A stretch of 58,333 nucleotides of DNA from Clostridia bacterium (GTDB lineage Bacteria > Bacillota > Clostridia > Christensenellales > QALW01), in contig JAFVVO010000003.1 of assembly GCA_017502165.1 (NCBI GenBank), forward strand, positions 1 through 58,333. The letters are read 5' to 3'. Below are positions 32,811-41,568 of the stretch, piece by piece; within the stretch, counting starts at the first letter, position 1; each line of letters begins with the position of its first letter. The translations under genes were made by a program, and so were the position numbers. The notes under the pieces are model-generated. The model searched no databases. It was not told the DNA's origin and worked only from the letters and a program-made list of their open reading frames with translations.

Positions 32811-32857
32811 AAAAGCAACAATATAGAAAGGAGAGCAGTAAAACTGCGAGCACAAAA

Positions 32858-34615
32858 ATGATTTGTAAATATTGTGGAAAAGAAATTGACGAAAATACAT
32901 TGGTTTGTCCTATCTGCGGTCAGTCTTTTGAAGACAAAACAGAAGATAAAGTACCCGAAACAGAACAAATAAATGTACAAGAGACGGAAAGCACATTCAC
33001 AGAAGAATCGACTACTGTAAACGAAACAGTTAAACCGGTTCCAACACCAAAGAAAAAGAAGAAACTTCTTCCGGCTTTGATTGCAATTGTTGCTGTTGTT
33101 GCGGCAGTGGCTGTTGCGGTTGTTGCTTGCTTTGGCTCTTTATCAGGTATCTTTATAAAAGCATTTGGAACACCTGAAGATTATTTTAAGTTTATTGAAA
33201 ACAGGGAAAGAACTCAAACAACACAAGCTATTTCGAGCGCTTACGGGGCTATTCTTGAAAAAAGTGACACTACAAGCTTGGCAACAAAAAACACTATCAA
33301 GATTAATGTAGGGGATACTATTGTTGATGCCATTGAAGATTCATTTGAAGATGCATCGGGAACTAAAATGGAATTTGATTGGCTTGCAAAGTTTTCAGTT
33401 GATTGCAATATGAGCGTTAAAGACGGCGTTCAAAAATCATTGGCAACAATTAAGCTTGACAATAAAAATATCGTTGATTTAGATCTTATTTTTGATTTTG
33501 TTAATAAAGAAGCATTTTTGGGAATACCTTCTTTAAGCGATAAATATGTTAAAACTGCACTTAACGGAATTGAAAATACTGAATTTGTTTTTGATGATGA
33601 ATTTAGAGAAATATTGCCCACAGAAGAAGAATTCAATGAGCTTCTTAATAAGTATTTTGCAATTTTAATTGATAATATCGATAAAGTAGAAAAGTCCACC
33701 GACAAGCTGACGGTAGGTGAAATTTTTGAGAAAAAGGTTACTGTTTTAGAAGCGGAAATTGATCTTGAAACAGCTCAGAATATTGCATTGGAAGTTCTTC
33801 AAACCTTAAAGGAAGACGAACAAATAGAAAAATATTTCAAAGATATTTTTGATTATCTTGTTGATAAGGATTTAATAGAAGAAGAGGGCAATACATATGA
33901 TGATTTCCTTGATTCAATAGATGATGCCATTGAATCGGTTGAAAATCCTGAGGAAACAGATGAAAATCAAAAAATTATTTGGACGAATTACGTTAATGCA
34001 AAGCATCAGGTTATCGGACGAAGAATAAAGATTTGTAACTCTGAAAATGATATTCAAGAAATCTATTACGCTTTCTTGAATAAGGGTAAAGACGTTGCCT
34101 TTGAGCTTGAAGCAGAAGATGTTGTTGTCTTTGGAAGCGGCAAGATTGAAAATGGTGTGTTTAGTGGTGAATTCTACACAGAGATTGACGGAGAAAAGAC
34201 TCTCGAAGGTACATTTGATGAAATTGCCACGAAGGATTCCGTAACAAGCGGAAGCATTACCGTTACGCTCCCGGATGAGATGCTTGAAAATGCCGGAATT
34301 GAGCCGGAAGAATCTCCTGTGCCTTTAACAAATCCCAAGTTGAAATTCAAATTTGAATTCTCAAAGAAGACTTCAAAATATGAGATTAATTTTTTGAATG
34401 AAAATGAGATTTATTTAGGTTACAGTGTTGCTTCAGAATTGGTTGAAGATGTAGAAATCAACAAGCCTGCTGACGGCAACGTTGTTGATGAAGAAAACAT
34501 ACAACAATGGGCTTCTGAATTGGATATTCAAAAGATATTTGATAATCTAAAAGCGGCGGGAGTTCCTTCTGAACTGATAGATGCGCTTATGGCTTCTATG
34601 ATGCCTACTGTATAA
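32858..34615 (+). CDS. zinc-ribbon, single-TM protein with a large extracellular domain
   Basis: A 585-aa protein. An N-terminal zinc ribbon (ICKYCGKEID, LVCPICGQSF; C3, C6, C20, C23) is cytosolic. An acidic/Thr linker, a Lys patch and one membrane helix follow (about residues 70-97, Val/Ala-rich). A ~480-aa extracellular part is acidic and lacks a recognised fold. This is a common Clostridial design for zinc-ribbon membrane proteins of unknown role. The RBS AAAGGAG (32826-32832) is 25 nt from the ATG, but a small hairpin GCAGT-AAA-ACTGC lies between and could bring them together. The protein's TM boundary and signal function are inferred. Confidence 0.65.
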   Translation: MICKYCGKEIDENTLVCPICGQSFEDKTEDKVPETEQINVQETESTFTEESTTVNETVKPVPTPKKKKKLLPALIAIVAVVAAVAVAVVACFGSLSGIFIKAFGTPEDYFKFIENRERTQTTQAISSAYGAILEKSDTTSLATKNTIKINVGDTIVDAIEDSFEDASGTKMEFDWLAKFSVDCNMSVKDGVQKSLATIKLDNKNIVDLDLIFDFVNKEAFLGIPSLSDKYVKTALNGIENTEFVFDDEFREILPTEEEFNELLNKYFAILIDNIDKVEKSTDKLTVGEIFEKKVTVLEAEIDLETAQNIALEVLQTLKEDEQIEKYFKDIFDYLVDKDLIEEEGNTYDDFLDSIDDAIESVENPEETDENQKIIWTNYVNAKHQVIGRRIKICNSENDIQEIYYAFLNKGKDVAFELEAEDVVVFGSGKIENGVFSGEFYTEIDGEKTLEGTFDEIATKDSVTSGSITVTLPDEMLENAGIEPEESPVPLTNPKLKFKFEFSKKTSKYEINFLNENEIYLGYSVASELVEDVEINKPADGNVVDEENIQQWASELDIQKIFDNLKAAGVPSELIDALMASMMPTV

Positions 34616-34733
34616 ACATATTAAAAAACAGCCGATTGGGATTTGTTAAAGATGAAATTTCGAGGCATTTTCCAGTGATAAGGGGAAATGTTATCATAAT
34701 AATTTTTAACGAAATTACTGATACGTATATATA

Positions 34734-34770
34734 AACAAGCGAGATAAATTTTATCTCGCTTGTTTTCGTT
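34734..34770 (+). terminator. intrinsic terminator
   Basis: AACAAGCGAGATAAA pairs with TTTATCTCGCTTGTT (34734-34748 with 34750-34764), followed by TTCGTT. Confidence 0.8.
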
Positions 34771-34776
34771 TACAAT

Positions 34777-34804
34777 AAAAGCGAGGTGGAAGCACCTCGC
34801 TTTT
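34777..34804 (-). terminator. terminator of the minus-strand pair
   Basis: GCGAGGTG (34781-34788) pairs with CACCTCGC (34793-34800). A4 on the left gives a short T tract on the minus strand. Confidence 0.7.
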
Positions 34805-34808
34805 GTGG

Positions 34809-35276
34809 TTATAAGTATTGCTTGAAGATTTCTTCTGTTTCAGGCAAATAAATAATTTTGAAAAGATACTTATTGTCTTTCCTGAATACAATGTATTGTA
34901 TTCCTGCGAAACTTAATCGATAGCCCTTGACTTTATGTGAATATCCAATACAAATTTCAGCCGACGTAATATCAAAAAAGGAAAAACACTGTTCCTTTTT
35001 TACGCCCCAATAATAATCCACAACATAAATTTTATTGTCTTTTATTTCAATATATGCCTTTTCAATGTCTTTTATATGAATTAGGATAATTGCAGTTAGC
35101 AAAACAGGTATCAGTATAATAGATATACCGCCTATAAAACTATGAGCATAATAAAAACAAGCAAAAGAAAGCAAACCGAAAATGCTATATATTAAAATTG
35201 CACATATTAAAAACAGTATTTGTATAAAGTGACTGTTTTTCGGGTTTGGAGTACGGGTGTGTGTATTTAATCTCAT
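34809..35276 (-). CDS. two-helix membrane protein with PH-like tail
   Basis: A 155-aa protein with two membrane helices (about residues 18-42 and 46-68) and a β-rich C-terminal part (AYIEIKDNKIYVVDYYWGVK, YRLSFAGIQYIVFRKDNKYL), which could be a bacterial PH-like domain. ATG 35276 follows GGCGGTGAAAAT; an in-frame ATG upstream (35330) overlaps the preceding gene without RBS. It lies 11 nt after the stop of the 127-aa gene and is probably in one operon with it. Function is unknown. Confidence 0.55.
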   Translation of the reverse strand: MRLNTHTRTPNPKNSHFIQILFLICAILIYSIFGLLSFACFYYAHSFIGGISIILIPVLLTAIILIHIKDIEKAYIEIKDNKIYVVDYYWGVKKEQCFSFFDITSAEICIGYSHKVKGYRLSFAGIQYIVFRKDNKYLFKIIYLPETEEIFKQYL

Positions 35277-35287
35277 ATTTTCACCGC

Positions 35288-35671
35288 CTAATTTTTCTGT
35301 TCTAAATATGTTAATTTGCCCCAACGCCATTTTTTGCTTTTATTGAATTGGTATGTATTGGGCTCACCAATATACAAGATACTTGTGCCCAACAAATGTT
35401 TCTTAATAATAAGAATATTTCCTTTTTTACCGAGCAAGTATAGTTCGTCAAGCATTTTATTTTCATCAGGATGCCAATGAGTCGATGGAGAAGTTACAGA
35501 TGTGCTGACAATTTCAATGCAAGTATCATAACTATCGCAATAAGCGCGCACAAAAGCATTTTTATATAACTTCCAAATTAGGATTTCACCATCTAATTCG
35601 GGTTTTGAATGCAAATCGGGCATTTGAATAAGTTTTTCGTACAATTCTTTAGTGGTTTTTGAAATTTTCAC
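35288..35671 (-). CDS. hypothetical soluble protein (127 aa)
   Basis: Begins at GTG 35671 after AGGCGGTGATTTT. The mixed α/β product (DGEILIWKLYKNAFVRAYCD, IEIVSTSVTSPSTHWHPDEN, LLGTSILYIGEPNTYQF) shows no known domain and no signal peptide. It precedes the two-helix membrane protein on the same strand and is divergent from spoVT. Confidence 0.5.
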   Translation of the reverse strand: MKISKTTKELYEKLIQMPDLHSKPELDGEILIWKLYKNAFVRAYCDSYDTCIEIVSTSVTSPSTHWHPDENKMLDELYLLGKKGNILIIKKHLLGTSILYIGEPNTYQFNKSKKWRWGKLTYLEQKN

Positions 35672-35792
35672 AAAATCACCGCCTTTAATTTATTATAGCA
35701 CATTTCTTTTCAAAAGTAAATTCTTGCAGTATAAATCACCTCAAATTACAGATAATAACAACACAATTTGCAATTTAAGGAGAAATGTATAT

Positions 35793-36335
35793 ATGAAAGC
35801 AACAGGGATTGTGAGAAGAATAGATGAACTTGGCAGGGTTGTGATTCCAAAGGAAATCAGACGCACTTTGCATTTTCGTGAGGGTGACCCCCTTGAAATT
35901 TTTACAGATAAAGACGGGGGAGTTGTGCTTAAAAAATATTCGCTTATGGGGGATATTGAGGAGCATGCAAGAGAATTTGCTGAGTCGATGCACAGAACCT
36001 TAGGACATACTACCATTATTACCGACAAGGACAGCGTTGTGGCGGCGTCAGGGCAGGGCAAGAAAGAGTTTATCGGTAAAAATATTTCAAAGGAAATGCA
36101 GAAGCGTATTGATTTACGGCGGGGTGTTTTGACGGATAAGCAGGGCAAGGAAAGTCCCATACCCATTACGGAGTACGATTCTAACCAGTATGCATCACAG
36201 TGTATTTTGCCTATTTTAGGCGGCGGCGACGTGCTTGGTGCGGTAGTTGTAGCTTCAAACGAGCAAAGCTTATCGGAAATAGCGTACAAAAACGCTGAAA
36301 CTGCGGCATACTTTTTAGGCAGTCAGTTAGAATAA
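35793..36335 (+). CDS. spoVT: stage V sporulation protein T
   Basis: A 180-aa regulator with an N-terminal AbrB/SpoVT swapped-hairpin DNA-binding domain (MKATGIVRRIDELGRVVIPK, EIRRTLHFREGDPLEIFTDK) and a C-terminal GAF-like domain (about residues 55-178). SpoVT modulates forespore σG-dependent genes in Bacillus. ATG 35793 follows AAGGAGAAATGTAT. Upstream in-frame codons to 35652 run through the divergent leader and are rejected. Its presence with CotH argues for a spore former. A terminator follows at 36390. Confidence 0.92.
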   Translation: MKATGIVRRIDELGRVVIPKEIRRTLHFREGDPLEIFTDKDGGVVLKKYSLMGDIEEHAREFAESMHRTLGHTTIITDKDSVVAASGQGKKEFIGKNISKEMQKRIDLRRGVLTDKQGKESPIPITEYDSNQYASQCILPILGGGDVLGAVVVASNEQSLSEIAYKNAETAAYFLGSQLE

Positions 36336-36389
36336 TGACCGGAGTAATTCCTTGATATTTGGCAATCATTATAATGATTATATAAAAAT

Positions 36390-36418
36390 AAGGCAGAAGA
36401 ATTAACTTCTGCCTTTGT
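36390..36418. terminator. terminator between convergent genes
   Basis: AAGGCAGAAG (36390-36399) pairs perfectly with CTTCTGCCTT (36406-36415). A 16-bp palindrome AATCATTATAATGATT lies just before it (36364-36379). Confidence 0.75.
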
Positions 36419-36432
36419 TATTTGTTTGTTTT

Positions 36433-38214
36433 TTATTTTGCGGTGTAAATATACCAGGCTCGGAAAACGGGCTTGCCATCCTTTAAGGTTCCGGTGCATT
36501 CGGCAAATATTTTGTATTTTGAATTAACCGAAATGGTTGTTGAGCTGAACTCGTTTTCGATTATTACGGGATAATCAATGCCGTTTAAGGATACCTTCGC
36601 TTCAAAGCTGTTGGCTGAAACGTTCTTAACTACCGTTGCGGAATTCAAAACAAAGTTTGAACCCTTATATTTTGAGGGGTTGGTGGCAACGGTTGAGGTG
36701 AATTTGCCTGAAGATTTCGTAATCTTCGTTTCATCGGGCCAATAAAGGAAAACGTGGGATTTGGATGAGAAGCCTTTTTCGCTTTCTGCAGTGATAATAA
36801 CTTCGATTTCACCGTATTTACAGCCGGACAAGTCAAGAACTGCGGTGAAGGTATTATAAAGCTCATTTTTCTCGATTTCGCCGATGGTTGGAAGATTTGC
36901 AGTTATTTTTGCGCCTTCCTCGGTTGAGCCTGAAATGGTAATCTTGTTGTCACTTATAACCGATGCGTTGCTGGTTGCGATTGTAAGGCTTACGGGAAGA
37001 GGATCACGGGTTAAAATAAATACTGCACTCTTGGGAGTGTGATAGGGCTGGGTTACCATAAGCTGATAGGTTGTTGAGCTGTTTTCCTCAACGGTAATAT
37101 CATAGGAAAGGTTGCCAAGACCGTTCAAGGCGCTTGAAATATTGTTGTTATTAAGATAAATTACGGAATCGGTTGCAGTCCAAAGCTTAAGTGTGAACTT
37201 GTCGCGATACGCCTTTACCGTTTGCTGAGTGGGGTTAAGAAGCTCAAGCTCGGCTTCGGGAACGCTCATAGTAAAGGACGATGCGGCATAAGAATATGAT
37301 TTATTGTCTCTGACGTAATAGGCGTTAAGGTTAGCGTTGACGGTGGATTCTCTGAATTCGTACTCAATATCGAACAAATCTTCAAGATATAAGTCGATTT
37401 CAAGAGTTTCGGAAATAAAGGTGTGATAGCTGTTGTTGCATTTTAAGTTAACTCTGTCACCAATCTGACCGGAGAAGGTAACGTGAACGTATTCAACGCC
37501 CTTTTCGTCGGTAAGCTTCTGTATGGTGGGCTGAGTGATGCCTAATGAAGCAACAGTATTGTCTACGGGGGGAATATACGTGGTGTCCTCGGGGTTAAGG
37601 TATGAATAAATAAAGGTGCCGACAAAAATTGCAACGATAATGAACACGAGACATAAAATCCAGATTGCTACCGTAAGACCTGAGGTCTTCTTTTTTTTGT
37701 AAACCTTAAAATGCTGCTCAACCTCGTCGTCAACGGAAAGCTCGGAAATGCTGCTATTTTCAAGAGCGTCTTCGGAGTCGTTATCTAATGCCAAGTCCTC
37801 GTCGTAATCCTCGTACTCACTGTCCTCAAGTGACTCGGAATTGTAGTTTTCGTCCTCATAGTCTTCGTCTTCGTATTCGTCAGCTTCGTCTTCGTAAGAG
37901 TCGTTTTCCTCGGGGTAGATTTCGTCCTCATATTCGTCATAGGCTTCGCCGTAAGCGTCATCTTGGTACATTTCGTCTGAGGAATCTTCGTTATTTAAGC
38001 TTTCAACGAAAAAGCCATCGCTTTCGGAATAGATGCTTTTATGCTCGTCCTCAGCATTGTAGCCGTTAAGCTCGGCGGAAATATCGTCGGGAAAATCCTT
38101 CAGAGAGCTGGAATCTTCATAAATATATGAGTCGTTGGTATTAAGCACGGAATTACAATGGAAGCATTTTAACCGTGAATCATTATTTTTAGCACCGCAA
38201 TTTTTACAAATCAT
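36433..38214 (-). CDS. zinc-ribbon, very acidic, single-TM protein with β-sandwich ectodomain
   Basis: A 593-aa protein: zinc ribbon (ICKNCGAKN, LKCFHCNS; C3, C6, C17, C20), then ~140 residues of Asp/Glu/Tyr-rich low complexity. A Lys patch and a membrane helix follow (about residues 178-206), then a long extracellular part of repeated β-sandwich-like units (Ser/Thr/Val rich, for example LTIATSNASVISDNKITISG). Such units resemble Ig-like or OB-type cell-wall modules. ATG 38214 follows AAGGTGACGTT. It mirrors the layout of the 585-aa protein at 32858-34615, suggesting a related family. Its role at the envelope is inferred. Confidence 0.65.
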   Translation of the reverse strand: MICKNCGAKNNDSRLKCFHCNSVLNTNDSYIYEDSSSLKDFPDDISAELNGYNAEDEHKSIYSESDGFFVESLNNEDSSDEMYQDDAYGEAYDEYEDEIYPEENDSYEDEADEYEDEDYEDENYNSESLEDSEYEDYDEDLALDNDSEDALENSSISELSVDDEVEQHFKVYKKKKTSGLTVAIWILCLVFIIVAIFVGTFIYSYLNPEDTTYIPPVDNTVASLGITQPTIQKLTDEKGVEYVHVTFSGQIGDRVNLKCNNSYHTFISETLEIDLYLEDLFDIEYEFRESTVNANLNAYYVRDNKSYSYAASSFTMSVPEAELELLNPTQQTVKAYRDKFTLKLWTATDSVIYLNNNNISSALNGLGNLSYDITVEENSSTTYQLMVTQPYHTPKSAVFILTRDPLPVSLTIATSNASVISDNKITISGSTEEGAKITANLPTIGEIEKNELYNTFTAVLDLSGCKYGEIEVIITAESEKGFSSKSHVFLYWPDETKITKSSGKFTSTVATNPSKYKGSNFVLNSATVVKNVSANSFEAKVSLNGIDYPVIIENEFSSTTISVNSKYKIFAECTGTLKDGKPVFRAWYIYTAK

Positions 38215-38244
38215 AACGTCACCTTAAAAAATTATTTCTGTAAT

Positions 38245-38273
38245 AGTATATCATAGCTTTTTATTCTTGGCAA
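38245..38273 (-). promoter_or_regulatory. SigA promoter, minus strand
   Basis: TTGCCA (38273-38268), 17 nt, TATACT (38250-38245), upstream of the acidic zinc-ribbon gene. Confidence 0.75.
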
Positions 38274-38290
38274 TAATTTGAATATTTTTT

Positions 38291-38319
38291 TTGCAAATAG
38301 ACCAAAATATTACTAAAAT
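38291..38319 (+). promoter_or_regulatory. SigA promoter of the PBP gene
   Basis: TTGCAA (38291-38296), 17 nt, TAAAAT (38314-38319). Confidence 0.7.
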
Positions 38320-38337
38320 TATTTAAGTAGGTTTGAA

Positions 38338-40581
38338 ATGAAAAAGTCGTTTTTATTTATTTTTATTTCACTGTTGACGTGCGCTTGTGTTATTTTCCTT
38401 TCAACACCCGATCTATCTGTGGAGAAAATTACCGACATAAGCCAGACGTTGACTGTTTTTGACAAGGATAATCAGGTGTCTGCGGTATTTAACAGCGGGC
38501 AAAACAGAGAAAAGGTCAAGCTTGAGGATGTTCCGCAATCGGTGCTTGACGCGTTGCTTGCCACAGAGGATATAAGATTTTATCAGCATAACGGTATTGA
38601 CGTTAAAAGAATTTTCGGCGCGATGGTTGCGGATATTAAGTCGGGCACGCTGAAAGAAGGGGCAAGCACGATTACTCAGCAGTTAATAAAAAACTCGCAT
38701 CTGACAAACGAAAAGACCTTTATGCGTAAAATTAACGAGGCAATTTTAGCACTTCAGCTTGAGCGGCAGTACGAGAAAGACGAAATTTTAGAAATGTATC
38801 TTAATTTTGTGTATTTCGGCAGAGGCGCATACGGCATTTTAACGGCTTCTAAGGCGTATTTCGGTAAAACCCTTAACGAGCTTACTGTATCAGAGGGGGC
38901 GATGCTTATCGGGCTTCTGAAGGCTCCTAATAAGTATGCTCCGCATATTAATATGGAAAATGCTATTAAAAGAAGAAATACCGTACTGAGTCAGATGGCA
39001 AAATACGGATTCATTACGGAAAAGGAGGCTCAGGAATATTCTGCCCAGGAGATTAAAATTATTGAAAAAGAAGAGAGGGCAGATTTTGGATATTTTACCG
39101 ATTACGTGCTTGAGCAGGGGGCGGATATTTTAGGCGTCAGCGTTTCCGACTTAATGGGAAGCGGATACAAAATTTATACAACGCTCGATTCCGATTTACA
39201 GGCTTCGGTGCAGAAAATTTATGAAGACGACGAGAATTTTCCCAAAACAAGCGAAGGGATTGTGCAGTCTGCTTCGGTTGTAATTGATAACGAAACGGGA
39301 GCAATAAGCGCCTTAATAGGCGGAAGAGAGCATACGGGAATGAGGGTTTTTAACAGAGCAACCGCAAAGCGTCAGCCGGGCTCCTGCATTAAGCCTATTT
39401 TAGTGTATGCCCCTGCATTTGAAAGGGATGCAATAACCTGCGCGACGGTTTTAGACGATTTCAGAAAGGATTTTGACGGATATTCGCCCACGAACTTTAA
39501 GGAGGTGTATTACGGCAAAACTACGGTGAGAAAGGCGCTTTCGCTTTCTCTTAACGTTCCTGCGGTTGACTTGCTGAATAAAAACGGTATTGAATATTCT
39601 AAATCCGTTGCCCAAAAGCTGGGAATTACCTTTGATGAAAGCGATAAATATCTCGCTCTTGCGTTAGGAGGAATGAAATACGGTGTATCAGCAGTAGACC
39701 TTGCAGGCGCCTACAGAACCTTTGCAACGGGCGGAAAATACGTAGACAGCTGGTGTATCAGAGAAATCCGTGACGAAGAAAACAACGTTATTTATAAGCA
39801 TCAAGCGGTAGAAGAGCAAGCAATAAGGGAAACTACGGCGTTTTTGCTTACGGATATTCTGTGTGACGTTTCCAAGCAAAAAAGCAATGCCTTAAGCAAG
39901 TTTAAGCAAGAAATTGCCTGCAAAACGGGTACAGTGGGGTATTGCGACGTGGGATACAGTGACGCCTGGTCAACGGCCTACGTTAAAAGCCATACGCTTT
40001 GTGTTTGGATGGGGTTTGACGGAACTGAGAGGGAGCAGTATCTTGATGAAGCAATAACGGGCAGCTCGTATCCTTCTTTAATCGCTTCAAAAATTTTTGA
40101 GAAGATTTTTTCTGTGTACGGCTATGAAGAATTTTCTGTGCCCGAAAACATTGTAAAAAAAGAAATAGATTCTTTTTCCCTAAAAAAGTCCTCGGAGATT
40201 TTCCTTGCAGGCAAATATACGGGAAAAAACAATATTATTTCAGAATATTTCACCAAGGAAACGGCGCCCAAGGCTTCGAGCGAATATTGGGATAGGCCTT
40301 TTGCACCAAGTGAGGTTGCAGTTCAGCTTAATGAGCTTCGGCAATGCGAAATTTCCTTTACTGCTTTGCAGGAGCACGTTAATTACCGAGTGTATAGGGT
40401 TAGAGGGGAAGAAACAACGCACGTTGCAACGCTTTCGGGCAAAAAGGGAGAGAATCTGTTTTTGACGGATAAAGGTTATACTTTCGGTGACGGATACTAT
40501 ATTTTACCCGTTCATAAGCTGATTTTCGATAACGGAAGTCTTTTAGAGGGCGAAAAAACGGATATTTATTATCTTTCGTAA
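38338..40581 (+). CDS. class A penicillin-binding protein (PBP1A type)
   Basis: A 747-aa bifunctional PBP. After an N-terminal membrane anchor (5-22) comes the GT51 glycosyltransferase domain: ATEDIRFYQHNGID (75-88, catalytic E77), GASTITQQLIKN and LNFVYFGRGAYG. The transpeptidase domain has SCIK (349-352, nucleophile S349), SLN (404-406) and KTG (529-531). It polymerises lipid II and cross-links peptidoglycan. The C-terminal ~120 residues form a β-rich tail (SFTALQEHVNYRVYRVRGEE), likely a fibronectin-like extension. ATG 38338 has a weak TAGG RBS. A PucR-type regulator follows in its own unit. Confidence 0.93.
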   Translation: MKKSFLFIFISLLTCACVIFLSTPDLSVEKITDISQTLTVFDKDNQVSAVFNSGQNREKVKLEDVPQSVLDALLATEDIRFYQHNGIDVKRIFGAMVADIKSGTLKEGASTITQQLIKNSHLTNEKTFMRKINEAILALQLERQYEKDEILEMYLNFVYFGRGAYGILTASKAYFGKTLNELTVSEGAMLIGLLKAPNKYAPHINMENAIKRRNTVLSQMAKYGFITEKEAQEYSAQEIKIIEKEERADFGYFTDYVLEQGADILGVSVSDLMGSGYKIYTTLDSDLQASVQKIYEDDENFPKTSEGIVQSASVVIDNETGAISALIGGREHTGMRVFNRATAKRQPGSCIKPILVYAPAFERDAITCATVLDDFRKDFDGYSPTNFKEVYYGKTTVRKALSLSLNVPAVDLLNKNGIEYSKSVAQKLGITFDESDKYLALALGGMKYGVSAVDLAGAYRTFATGGKYVDSWCIREIRDEENNVIYKHQAVEEQAIRETTAFLLTDILCDVSKQKSNALSKFKQEIACKTGTVGYCDVGYSDAWSTAYVKSHTLCVWMGFDGTEREQYLDEAITGSSYPSLIASKIFEKIFSVYGYEEFSVPENIVKKEIDSFSLKKSSEIFLAGKYTGKNNIISEYFTKETAPKASSEYWDRPFAPSEVAVQLNELRQCEISFTALQEHVNYRVYRVRGEETTHVATLSGKKGENLFLTDKGYTFGDGYYILPVHKLIFDNGSLLEGEKTDIYYLS

Positions 40582-40634
40582 TATTTTCACTTTCAAAAAT
40601 CAACAAGATGTGGTAAAATAATATCGGTGATGAT

Positions 40635-41564
40635 ATGAAAACTGCAATTTACGGTTCATCGGGAATAAAAATAGCCGGTGACGAATCCTTATCCGAAAAG
40701 CTTCCTGCACATATTTTGTTGTCTGAATTGCCCATAATGGAAAACGGCTGCTTATATTCCAAGCTTACCGACGGCAATATTTCGCTTATTTGTGCCGACG
40801 AAAAGGCTCTGGAAGGCTTTTTGGAGAAAAAAGAGCAAAGCAAACGAATTACGAAAAATGAATTTGTTAAGAATCTTCTTTTCGGTACCGTTGGTACGGA
40901 CGTTAAAAGCTTGTGCGGTAAGTACGGCTTTCTTTTTGATGAGGTACGCCGTGTTTTTGTTGCCGAGCTCAATGAGGATATTTCTTCCTACGTTTCCGTT
41001 CTGGAAGAGGTGCTGGCAGAAAATAATATTACCGTTGTTGCTCTTGATTCCTTCAGAATTGCAGTTATTTGCCTTGAATGTGAATGTGAGCCCGAGGAAA
41101 TGGCAAATGCCATCAGCGCTACCTTTGCAGAGCTTAATATCGATTACAATATGGGCGTAAGCTGTATTTGCGATAATGCTTCTCAGCTTTCGGAAGCCTT
41201 TGAGCAGGCGCTTTCAGCAATCAGAGTCGGTAAAAAACTTTCTTATAGCGGCGGAGTTTGGTTTTTCTCAAATATTTTGCCCGAGCTTATTATTTCCTCA
41301 CTTCCTCAGGACGCAGTTGCTTGCCTTAAGGAAAAGGCTGAACAGGTTAGAAGAAGCTTGGATGCAGAAACTATTGAGCTTGCAGAGGAATTTTTCAAGC
41401 ATAATCTGAATATAAGTGAAACTGCAAGGTACAGTTATCTGCACCGCAATACTCTTATTTACAGACTTGACCGTATTCAGAAGGAAACGGGCTTTAACCT
41501 TCGTAATTTTGACGAGGCGGTAGCCCTTAGAATTTATATTGCGGCCAACAAGGTTTTCAGGTGA
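40635..41564 (+). CDS. PucR/CdaR-type transcriptional regulator
   Basis: A 309-aa protein whose C-terminus carries the PucR helix-turn-helix (LNISETARYSYLHRNTLIYR and LDRIQKETGFNLRNF, about residues 258-300). The N-terminal two thirds include a GGDEF-like/PucR linker region of the CdaR type without catalytic motifs. Such regulators respond to metabolites, for example purines or sugar acids; the effector is unknown. ATG 40635 has GGTGAT upstream. A TGGTAAAAT extended -10 at about 40611-40619 is the probable promoter. The S41 protease follows after 4 nt, suggesting co-transcription. Confidence 0.8.
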   Translation: MKTAIYGSSGIKIAGDESLSEKLPAHILLSELPIMENGCLYSKLTDGNISLICADEKALEGFLEKKEQSKRITKNEFVKNLLFGTVGTDVKSLCGKYGFLFDEVRRVFVAELNEDISSYVSVLEEVLAENNITVVALDSFRIAVICLECECEPEEMANAISATFAELNIDYNMGVSCICDNASQLSEAFEQALSAIRVGKKLSYSGGVWFFSNILPELIISSLPQDAVACLKEKAEQVRRSLDAETIELAEEFFKHNLNISETARYSYLHRNTLIYRLDRIQKETGFNLRNFDEAVALRIYIAANKVFR

Positions 41565-41568
41565 TTTA

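Noticed and set aside
37788-38069. Arg-rich plus-strand open frame opposite the acidic segment
   Set aside because: It is the complement of Glu/Asp/Tyr codons, has no RBS, and the minus-strand gene has a clear start and domains.
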